This document shows positions 37,039 through 43,962 of a DNA stretch of 59,494 nucleotides, piece by piece. Under the pieces are notes generated by a model. The model did no database searches and was not told the origin of the DNA. It was given only the letters and a program-made list of their open reading frames with translations. Origin of the DNA: Isosphaeraceae bacterium (lineage in GTDB: Bacteria; Planctomycetota; Planctomycetia; Isosphaerales; Isosphaeraceae). Positions within the stretch are counted from its first letter, which is position 1; each line of letters starts with the position of its first letter. The stretch is from positions 1 to 59,494 of the forward strand of contig JAJPJC010000391.1 of the NCBI GenBank assembly GCA_021324445.1. The letters run 5' to 3'. A program made the position numbers and the translations under genes.

Positions 37039-37572
37039 TCATCCTGGTTCAATGATCGCCGGACACGATCCTGAATCGGGTCCGCTGGAATCGAGGGAAC
37101 TCGATGTCGAGGGGACGTTGTGACGGCAGAACTCGTCGAACACGCGGGCGATCCGCGGTTGGCCAAGCTGCGACCAGGTCTCCGCGCGCAGCCGTGCCAG
37201 ATCCAGCACGGGAAGTGCGGGAGCACACACGCGAAGTTGATGCAAGAATCGGTGCCATTCCGAGGTGTTCCGGGCTTCCTGAAGCGCCTGCCGATCCGCG
37301 GGCGAAACGTCCTCGGGTTTCGGGCCGCGCGGGGCGAGCGTGCCGCCGCGGCGGACCCAGTTGAGGTCCGAACCGAGTCCGGACAGGCTCTTCCGCTGGA
37401 TCGGGTCGAGCCGGTCCCAGAGATCGGTCATCTCGTCCTCGACCGCGCGCAGTTCGTCGGCCGTCTCCTTCCCTTCGCCGAGAAGACGGTGGTGCTGCAG
37501 CAGCCGGTCGGCATAGTCCAGGTACGCTTCATTCAGGGTCGGCGTGAACGCGTCCATCGGCTCAACTCTCAT
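37039..37572 (-). CDS. Unknown small protein, candidate antitoxin of the overlapping gene
   Basis: A 177-residue, mostly helical, acidic protein. It begins MRVEPMDAFTPTLNEAYLDYADRLLQHHRLLGEGKETADELRAVEDEMTDLWDRLDP; the first half carries a long charged helix followed by the DPIQRKSLSGLGSDLNWVRRGG segment. I do not recognise a named family. It overlaps the end of the upstream gene by 11 bases, so the two are translationally coupled. The first 16 codons plus the last bases of the upstream gene recur in degraded form at 40318-40400, showing that the two genes once existed as a repeated unit. An antitoxin or immunity role is inference from this arrangement only. Confidence 0.6.
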   Translation of the reverse strand: MRVEPMDAFTPTLNEAYLDYADRLLQHHRLLGEGKETADELRAVEDEMTDLWDRLDPIQRKSLSGLGSDLNWVRRGGTLAPRGPKPEDVSPADRQALQEARNTSEWHRFLHQLRVCAPALPVLDLARLRAETWSQLGQPRIARVFDEFCRHNVPSTSSSLDSSGPDSGSCPAIIEPG

Positions 37573-37990
37573 CAATCACCCAGCCACCCCGGGTCGCCGC
37601 CAGATCGTACTGATACTGATTCAACAGAACGGAAGCCGTCGGTGCCACCACCCCGCTTTCGGTGGAACCCGCCTTGTGCAGCAGCTCCAGGCCAACGGAA
37701 ACCGGCCCTTCGACAAACATCCCCGTCGCGTGGGCGAAGACCCGCATCCCCTTGCCGGCTGCCCCGTTGAAGCCATCATCCAGGTGCTCCGGGATGAGAT
37801 GTCCGGGCAGGTCCCTCCAGCCCTTGGAGACCGATGAGCCTTTGCGGTTCAAGACAACCTTTCCTGCTCCATCAAGATCGACATCCGCGAACCGGTCCGG
37901 TGGCACGCGAACACCGAGGCATTTCGACCGACTTCCGACCATCGGGAGACCATCCGTGTCCTGGCGCATGGGGCGCACAATTCTGGGCAC
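37562..37990 (-). CDS. Unknown small protein, candidate toxin (Tse2-like suspicion)
   Basis: A 142-residue protein starting at a GTG at 37990 (AGGGG about nine bases upstream). It reads MPRIVRPMRQDTDGLPMVGSRSKCLGVRVP, later SVSKGWRDLPGHLIPEHLD, and ends YDLAATRGGWVIDES. The pattern of a short N-terminal region, a central (M/S)SV..W..LP..LIP block and a C-terminal ALAATR..W..DE recalls a group of small bacterial proteins that I associate, from memory, with Tse2-type ADP-ribosyltransferase toxins; this is not secure. There is no signal peptide. Its coupling to the following gene suggests a toxin-antitoxin pair in which the toxin is encoded first. Confidence 0.5.
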   Translation of the reverse strand: MPRIVRPMRQDTDGLPMVGSRSKCLGVRVPPDRFADVDLDGAGKVVLNRKGSSVSKGWRDLPGHLIPEHLDDGFNGAAGKGMRVFAHATGMFVEGPVSVGLELLHKAGSTESGVVAPTASVLLNQYQYDLAATRGGWVIDES

Positions 37991-38019
37991 TTCAGGGAAC
38001 CCCTGACGTCGCTGGACAA

Positions 38020-40275
38020 TTATTCGTGGCGCTGGCCGATCCGGCCAACCGTTGATCGAGATTCACCGCGAGTCTGGCTCCCCACGATCCGGTTGACCCG
38101 CTCGGCCTCGGACCGGATGAATTCGACTTCGAGGAAGGGATCCGCCGAGATGCGTTGATAGCGGACATCACCCTGGGCGTCGACCAGGAAGGTGCCGTGC
38201 AACGGCTGGTTTTCGAAATCGTCGTAAGCCTGGTAGAGCCTGAACAATTCGAGCTTGGGATCGGCCAGCATCGGCATGGGGAACTTGATGCCCTCCTTGT
38301 TATTCTGAAGGTCCCGGGTGGCCCGGGTGTCGTCGGTGCTGATGGCGACCGTCTCGACGTTCAGCTTCTTGAGGGACGGGTATTCCTGGCCGAAGAGCTG
38401 GAGTTGCTGCATGCAGTGGGCGCACTTGCCGCCCAGGAAGAACAGGATCAGGACGTTCTTCCCCTTCTGGCCGGCCAGCGACCAGGGGGTGCCGGCGGTA
38501 TCGGGCCGGGAGAACGGCGCGGCCGGGAATGGCGACCAGACCAGCGGCCCGAGGGTCGTCAGGTCGGTCCGATTGATGCTCGTCTCGTCAGTGTCCGCGG
38601 CGTGGGCCGGCTGAACCGGAGCGGCCGGCCAGGTCTTGTCGGCCTTCCACCGCGCCACGATCGGATCGAGGCGGCGGAAAACCGGCAGGTCGCGGTCGGC
38701 CCACCGGGCGATCGGCTCGAGCGTCCGGTAGGCGTCGCGCGCCGCTTTCTCCTTGCCCGCCGCCTGGAGGACCTCGACCAGCGCCGCCAGCGGCGGGACC
38801 TGGTTCGGGTTCTGCTCGACGGCCCGCCGCGCCGTGCTCTCGGCGAAACCATAATTGCGCGCGGCCAGATGGGCGCGGGCGAGTGCCTCGGGACGCATCG
38901 CGCTGGCCCTGGCGAACTGGTCGAACGCCGGGCCGATCGCGCCGCGCGCCAGGTGTTGATAGCCTTCCAGCTCCGCCTGGGCGGCCCTGGCCGCGGGGAT
39001 GGTCAGTTTCTTCAGGGCCTCGATCTGCTCGGCCAGCTTCCTCGCATCGTTCTTGGCGGCGTAGGCTTGACCGAGCGTGTACGCCTTCTCCTTCTGCTCG
39101 AGCGGGATCGTGGACCAGTCGAGCGCGCCGGAGGTGGTCGCCGCGATCAGGTCGTCCCAGAGCTCGTAGCGAGTGAGGACCTCGGCCCATCGGATCCGGC
39201 CGTTCCGCTGCGCCGAGCCGCCGTCATTGGGCCCGTTCTTCTGCGGATCGCGGGGCTGCTCGACGAGATTCCGCGCCACGGCGATCGCGTCGCGGACCCG
39301 GCCGATGTGGCTGTAGCTGGTGCAGAGCCACTGGTTGTTGTGCGCGTAGTTGTGGATCTCGAACGGCATGATCCGGTCGCGGAACATCGAGGCGTGGTCG
39401 ACGCGGGCCGAGGCCTCCTGCTGGTAAGCGGCATCGGCATACCGCTTCAGCCCGGTGTAGGTGTGGCCGGGCATGTGCCAGGCATGCGCGATCCCCGGTG
39501 CGGCCGGGCCATACAGGGCCGCCGACTTCTCGGCGCGGATCGGCTTGACGTTGTCCCAGAGGTGGATGCGGTAATGATGCGCGCCGGGATGCATCGGCTC
39601 GACCTGGAGGACCGTCTCCAGCAGGGTATCCAGCGCCTGGCGGCTGCCGATCCCGTCCTGGGCGTTCTGCCAGGCGACCATCACGAGCCAGGCGCGGGCA
39701 TCGAGGTCCTCGGGGAACTCCTGGACGACCGTCTCCAGCCCCTGGAGCCAGCTCTGTCGACGCGCCTTGTCGGAGGCACCGTCCTTGTACAGAGCCTCCA
39801 GCGCGTCGAGATAGAGCTGCTCGCGACGGCTGATCGCCGTGGCGCGTTTGCGGGCCTCCTTGAGAAACCCCTTGGCCCGCCGGGCATTGTTGGCGTTGGA
39901 CATCGCCATGCCCCAGTAGGCCATGGCGCAATCGGGGTCGATCCGGGCGGCCTGTCGGAACGACCGCTCGGACTCGAAGTAGTAGAAGGAATGGAGCTGG
40001 GCGACGCCCTGATCGATGAAGGCCTGGGCTTCGGCCTTCTTGGTTGTGATCGGGAAGTGGGCCTTGCCCATGCCGGGCATGATGTGGGCGGCGTGGCGCG
40101 GGCCGTCGTTGAAGGCCTCGCCATGCACCGAATGGCCGGGCGCCGGCACGGCCGGATTCGCCTCGGAGGCCGATGCGGTCGGCTTGGGCGGCTCGTCGCC
40201 GAAGGTTGATGGGGCGGAACTCCAAGCTCCCAGGGCGGCGAGGAATGCCCCGAACCGACTCAAGCAGGCGCGCAT
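38020..40275 (-). CDS. Exported TPR protein with C-terminal redoxin domain
   Basis: A 751-residue protein with a Sec signal (MRACLSRFGAFLAALGAWSSAPSTFG). Residues about 60-550 form TPR-like helical repeats, including YYFESERSFRQAARIDPDCAMAYWGMAMSNAN and the conserved HAWHMPGHTY segment of a TPR family common in planctomycetes and acidobacteria. The last 170 residues form an AhpC/TSA-like redoxin domain with the active-site motif CAHC near residue 617 (LILFFLGGKCAHC), followed by a VETVAISTDDTRATR strand. A periplasmic thiol redox role is likely; the TPR partner is unknown. The start at 40275 has GGAGA nine bases before it. The upstream leader carries a fossil of the small-gene pair. Confidence 0.82.
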   Translation of the reverse strand: MRACLSRFGAFLAALGAWSSAPSTFGDEPPKPTASASEANPAVPAPGHSVHGEAFNDGPRHAAHIMPGMGKAHFPITTKKAEAQAFIDQGVAQLHSFYYFESERSFRQAARIDPDCAMAYWGMAMSNANNARRAKGFLKEARKRATAISRREQLYLDALEALYKDGASDKARRQSWLQGLETVVQEFPEDLDARAWLVMVAWQNAQDGIGSRQALDTLLETVLQVEPMHPGAHHYRIHLWDNVKPIRAEKSAALYGPAAPGIAHAWHMPGHTYTGLKRYADAAYQQEASARVDHASMFRDRIMPFEIHNYAHNNQWLCTSYSHIGRVRDAIAVARNLVEQPRDPQKNGPNDGGSAQRNGRIRWAEVLTRYELWDDLIAATTSGALDWSTIPLEQKEKAYTLGQAYAAKNDARKLAEQIEALKKLTIPAARAAQAELEGYQHLARGAIGPAFDQFARASAMRPEALARAHLAARNYGFAESTARRAVEQNPNQVPPLAALVEVLQAAGKEKAARDAYRTLEPIARWADRDLPVFRRLDPIVARWKADKTWPAAPVQPAHAADTDETSINRTDLTTLGPLVWSPFPAAPFSRPDTAGTPWSLAGQKGKNVLILFFLGGKCAHCMQQLQLFGQEYPSLKKLNVETVAISTDDTRATRDLQNNKEGIKFPMPMLADPKLELFRLYQAYDDFENQPLHGTFLVDAQGDVRYQRISADPFLEVEFIRSEAERVNRIVGSQTRGESRSTVGRIGQRHE

Positions 40276-40317
40276 CGACAAGGTCTCCGGTGGGCCAATC
40301 GGCGTGGCGGATAGGTT

Positions 40318-40400
40318 CCAGGTACGCCTCATTCCTGGCTGGTGTGAACTCGTCCATCGGCTCAACTCTCATCGATGCCCCGGTCGCTCCGGGCAGCCCT
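40318..40400 (-). pseudogene. Fossil junction of a second copy of the 37.0-38.0 kb gene pair
   Basis: On the minus strand, bases 40318-40373 encode MRVEPMDEFTPARNEAYL, matching the first 17 residues of the gene at 37039-37572 (MRVEPMDAFTPTLNEAYL) and about 85% identical at DNA level by eye. A few bases further upstream, GCGACCGGGG also matches the 3' end of the partner gene, with a short deletion between them. The rest of both genes is missing; the frame runs on into unrelated residues. Confidence 0.7.
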
Positions 40401-40462
40401 TTCTGGTGTAAGCTCACCTTGGGGGAGAGTCGAGCGATTGTCGCGGTTGGGCATCATGGATC

Positions 40463-41299
40463 TCAATCAGGACCTGAGTCTCCCTCGATCTCGACCAGGA
40501 GATCGACCAGCCCGAGCGTTGCGGCACGTCGTTCGAGGACTGCACGATCCAGGTCTTCGGGGCGCTTCAACATCACCTTCACGTCGTGCCGGGACTTGTG
40601 GCCGCTCCCAAGCCGGATCCACAGGAGCTTGGACAGGATCGCGTCCTCCTTCGACACGAGCGGGGCCGTCACTCCCGGCACAATCTCGCAGCGCGCGCTG
40701 CGTCCCAGTTCCCCAGGGATCTTCTCCCCAACGTGAAAATCAATCTTGACCATGGACTCCTCATCGATCGCCTGGAAGATGCTCTGGCTCTGAATCGCCT
40801 CCATCGCTGCCTGCTCATGAATAAGATATCCTGATGACAGTCGATTCAGCAACGCCTTGGTAACGGGCTGGCCGACCTCGAGCTGGATCACAAGATCCAC
40901 GTCCTGGGTGAGTCGAGGATCGCCGTAATAGGTCGCCGCCAGGCCGCCCGTGAAGTGATACCTCAGTCCCAGGTCTTCGAGAATCGTTGCGATTCTCTGC
41001 ATCGTTTCCGGGATGCCTTGTCCCTGCACGAGTGCTCCTTTCGAGTCTTCGAGCAACCGCTGCGCCGCGTCATCTGAGAGATACATCCTCTGGGCTGTTC
41101 GCCGCTGGACCTCGCGGTCCTCGAGCTCCGGATACTTCTTCTGAATCTGGAACTCGATCATCCGCCGGATATCGGCGTAGAGCGAAAAGGTGCGGCGGAG
41201 CCTACCGGCTCCGCCGACCCTCCCCCAGGCCTGGAAATACGCCTCCTCGATCGGGAGGTGTTCCAGGCCTTTGAGCATTCCGGAAAGTTCGCGGGACAT
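40463..41299 (-). CDS. Nucleotidyltransferase-like protein with helical N-terminal extension
   Basis: A 278-residue protein of two parts. Residues 1-85 are helical (EEAYFQAWGRVGGAGRLRRTFSLYADIRRMIEFQIQKKYPELEDREVQRRTAQRMYLSDDAAQRLL) and resemble a small protein often encoded separately next to nucleotidyltransferases (recollection). Residues 95-278 contain the minimal nucleotidyltransferase core: FTGGLAATYYGDPRLTQDVDLVI with GG and DxD metal ligands, and a later KIDFHVGEK aspartate. Such enzymes include AbiEii/MNT-type toxins. The gene starts 3 bases after the end of the Gfo/Idh/MocA gene, hence translationally linked to it although function appears unrelated. Confidence 0.7.
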   Translation of the reverse strand: MSRELSGMLKGLEHLPIEEAYFQAWGRVGGAGRLRRTFSLYADIRRMIEFQIQKKYPELEDREVQRRTAQRMYLSDDAAQRLLEDSKGALVQGQGIPETMQRIATILEDLGLRYHFTGGLAATYYGDPRLTQDVDLVIQLEVGQPVTKALLNRLSSGYLIHEQAAMEAIQSQSIFQAIDEESMVKIDFHVGEKIPGELGRSARCEIVPGVTAPLVSKEDAILSKLLWIRLGSGHKSRHDVKVMLKRPEDLDRAVLERRAATLGLVDLLVEIEGDSGPD

Positions 41300-41302
41300 C
41301 GG

Positions 41303-42682
41303 TCAGATCTCCCACCCCTTGCGGAAGTAGAGCTTGAGGTACTGGGCCGCCTTGGAGCTGCCGGTGATCTGGCCGGTCTCGGGGTTGTAGTCGAAGGCCT
41401 CGCCCGCGCGGACGGCGATGTTGCCCAGGAGCATGGACTCGGTCAATGTGGCGGAGTAATCGAAGTTCGACAGGGCGATCTCGGGCTTGCCCGCGCGGAT
41501 GGCCTCGACCCACTCACGCTTGTGATTGTTATCGATGTCGCGCCCCCCTCCCGGCAGGCGGGGCAAGGTGCGCTCGGGGACCTTCAGATCGGTGTATCCG
41601 TCCTTGGGCCAGAGCATCTGGTTGGCCCCGTAGTCGTTGGGCGAGTACATCCGCCACCGCGAGCCGACCAGGAGCGAGCCGCTGTCCGAAGGCTGGAAGC
41701 TCCGGTCGGGGAAGAGCCGCTGGGGCGGCAGGTTGCGCTTGCCGTCCTTGGCGCCCTCGTACCAGGTCAACTTCACCGGGGGCAGGTTTCCCCGGGCCGG
41801 GAACTCATAGGTGATCGTGGACCAGGCCGGGTAGGTCTCCGGGTTGATCTCGCTGCTCTTGGCCGAGACCCGCACGGGCAGGCCGAGCTGCAATGCCATG
41901 AAGGGCAGATTCGTCGTGTGGCAGGCCATGTCGCCCAGCGCCCCGGTGCCGAAGTCCCACCAGCCGCGCCAGTTGTGTGGATGATAGACCGGGTGATAGG
42001 GGCGCTCGGGAGCCGGCCCGAGGAACAGGTCCCAGTGGACGTAGTCGGGGACGGGGGGCCGCTCCTTCGGTCGCGCGACGATGTCCGGCGCCTGCTTCCA
42101 GTAGTTGAAGGGTCGATTGGTCCAGACGTGAACCTCGGTCACCTCGCCCAGGGCCCCGGAACGGACCAGCTCCACTCCATTGCGGAAGCCCGGATCGGCC
42201 GTCCCCTGGTTGCCCATCTGGGTGCACACATGCTTGGCGCGGGCCGTCTCGCGCATCAAGCGGGCCTCCCAGACCGAATGGGTCAGCGGCTTCTGGCAAT
42301 ACACGTGCTTGCCCATCCGCATGGCCGTCACCGCGGCCGGGGCGTGGGTGTGGTCGGGTGTCGAGACCACCACGGCATCCAGCCGCGGGCCGAGTTCCTG
42401 GAGCAACTCGCGAAAATCGTTGTACTTCTTGGCGTCCTTCTGCCGGGCGGCCTGGGCGTCCAGGCGGTGCTGGTCGATGTCGCAGATCGCGATCACCCGC
42501 CCGTGATTGGCGGCATGCTCCGTGTCGCTTTTCCCCTTGCCGCCGACCCCGATGCAGGCGATGGCCAAGGTCTCGTTGGGGCCGACACCCCCCGCCCAGC
42601 CCCTGCGGCCCTGGGCGAAGATGCCGAATCCCGCGACCGACGCGCCGAACAAGAACGACCGACGGCTGGCGTGGCTCTCCAT
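41303..42682 (-). CDS. Exported Gfo/Idh/MocA family oxidoreductase
   Basis: A 459-residue NAD(P)-dependent sugar dehydrogenase-type protein with a twin-arginine signal (SRRSFLFGASVAGFGIFA). The Rossmann fold follows (LAIACIGVGGKGKSDTEHA), then VVVSTPDHTHAPAAVTAMRMGKHVYCQKPLTHSVWEARLM, with the EKP-type motif as QKP, as is usual in the exported planctomycete group. The C-terminal domain has GWWDFGTGALGDMACH and WNP-like regions. Such proteins are amplified in planctomycetes and some act on glycosides in the periplasm; the substrate is unknown. Start chosen at 42682 with AGGAG nine bases before. Confidence 0.92.
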   Translation of the reverse strand: MESHASRRSFLFGASVAGFGIFAQGRRGWAGGVGPNETLAIACIGVGGKGKSDTEHAANHGRVIAICDIDQHRLDAQAARQKDAKKYNDFRELLQELGPRLDAVVVSTPDHTHAPAAVTAMRMGKHVYCQKPLTHSVWEARLMRETARAKHVCTQMGNQGTADPGFRNGVELVRSGALGEVTEVHVWTNRPFNYWKQAPDIVARPKERPPVPDYVHWDLFLGPAPERPYHPVYHPHNWRGWWDFGTGALGDMACHTTNLPFMALQLGLPVRVSAKSSEINPETYPAWSTITYEFPARGNLPPVKLTWYEGAKDGKRNLPPQRLFPDRSFQPSDSGSLLVGSRWRMYSPNDYGANQMLWPKDGYTDLKVPERTLPRLPGGGRDIDNNHKREWVEAIRAGKPEIALSNFDYSATLTESMLLGNIAVRAGEAFDYNPETGQITGSSKAAQYLKLYFRKGWEI

Positions 42683-43048
42683 CGGAAAGTGCTCCTTGAG
42701 ATCGATCGAACAACGGACCCGGAACGAACGGGCCGGCCCAGGCTCGCCTTCCAGGGGCGAAGCCCCCACCCCCTTGGCGCCGGCGGCCTCGCCTCATTCT
42801 CGCGGAACCTCCGGCCAATTGCCAGCGGTTCCCGATGGCGATCGCGCCGCGCGGCCTGGGGTGGGGATGCGGCGCGCCGAGCCCGGGGCAGCGGAGTGCC
42901 TGCGCGGACGACCGGACGGGAGTTCGGACGGATGCCCTTGTGTTCGGGGCGACCGCAGGGATAATACGGGTTTGGGGGCGTTCCCACCGGCGCAGTCCCT
43001 GTCGTGGCTGTCGCCTGCGGATGTGCCCGATCGGTGGCGGGGATCATC
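42683..43048. other. Divergent intergenic region
   Basis: No gene is seen in these 366 bases. It must hold the promoters of the Gfo/Idh/MocA gene and of the small exported protein, but I see no clear -10/-35 pairs or strong repeats. Confidence 0.35.
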
Positions 43049-43636
43049 ATGAGCGACTCCTGGCGAATCGGCGTGGTGTTGGGGCTGGCGGTCCTGGGCA
43101 GTTCGACCACCGCGCAGGGTCAGGGAGGCGCCTCTGTGCCGAGCGGGACGCCCGCGACGGCTCCAGGGACTCAGGCATCTCCCGGACAAGGGGTCGTGCC
43201 GGCCGCACCGGTCTGGTGGAATCCCTTCTCCCCTGGGTTGACCGGAGGTCGGGTCGTGGCGGCCCCGAAGAGCCGCTCGACCCCCAGTCCCCGTCGGGCG
43301 CGCGCGACACCGACGCCCGGCGCGGGTGCGTCCTCGTTCCAGCGGGTGACCTCGACGCGAATCGACGCAGCGCGACGGGGGACCGGTTCCCGCGGAGTCG
43401 AACGGACGAGGGCGGCGGATCCCCTCCGGCCCTACAGCCTGCCGCCCCAGCCGGCGACGAATTCCCAGGTACCGGCGGCTTCGACGGCGTCACAACGACC
43501 CTCCCGACCAGTGAGTGCACCTCCGGCGCTCCAGGTGACGACGCATAACTATTATCCGGGCATGCGGCCCGGGCAGCATGCCAATGCCAACACGGCGCGG
43601 ACCCGGTCTCCTCGCTCGACCCCCAGCCGCCGGTGA
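43049..43636 (+). CDS. Hypothetical exported low-complexity protein
   Basis: A 195-residue protein with a likely Sec signal (MSDSWRIGVVLGLAVLGSSTTAQGQG). The mature part is rich in Pro, Ala, Ser, Thr and Arg with no recognisable fold; short stretches such as APVWWNPFSPGLTGGRVVAAP and LQVTTHNYYPGMRPGQHAN may be the only conserved parts. The start is the ATG at 43049; no strong ribosome binding site is visible. Codon-position GC bias looks coding, but I cannot assign a function. Confidence 0.5.
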   Translation: MSDSWRIGVVLGLAVLGSSTTAQGQGGASVPSGTPATAPGTQASPGQGVVPAAPVWWNPFSPGLTGGRVVAAPKSRSTPSPRRARATPTPGAGASSFQRVTSTRIDAARRGTGSRGVERTRAADPLRPYSLPPQPATNSQVPAASTASQRPSRPVSAPPALQVTTHNYYPGMRPGQHANANTARTRSPRSTPSRR

Positions 43637-43962
43637 CCGCGCAGCCGCCCCCCTGCCGGGCTTGAGGGGAAACCCTGGTTTCTTTGGCGGCGGCCTCCTG
43701 GTATGATGGGGGTTGAACCATCGGTCGGACACGACGGGACGTGCGGGATCGTTCGGATCGTATCCCGGCAGCGCGTCCCCCTCCGAGACCGGTCGGAGTG
43801 CCCCTTGTCGGGACCCTCGGGCCATCCCCTCCCTTCAGCCGGGCTCGCGCCCGTAGCGAGTTTCCCAGGGTGGCGCACGCGGCTGGCCGGCTCACCGCCG
43901 ACAACAGTCGCCGCCGGGGTCATCTTGCCGACGGAGGGCAACCTCGGTTCCTCAATCCACTT
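43637..43962. other. Leader region of the GT4 gene
   Basis: No gene is convincing. The frame of the GT4 protein is open back to a GTG at 43741, but the extra 74 residues are Arg/Pro-rich and unlike any GT4 N-terminus, so I treat them as leader. A short inverted repeat GGTTTCTTTGGCGGCGGCC lies near 43677. Confidence 0.35.

Noticed and set aside
38155..40209. 684-codon plus-strand frame opposite the TPR-redoxin gene.
   Set aside because: Antisense shadow; the minus strand shows a signal peptide, TPRs and a CAHC redoxin site.
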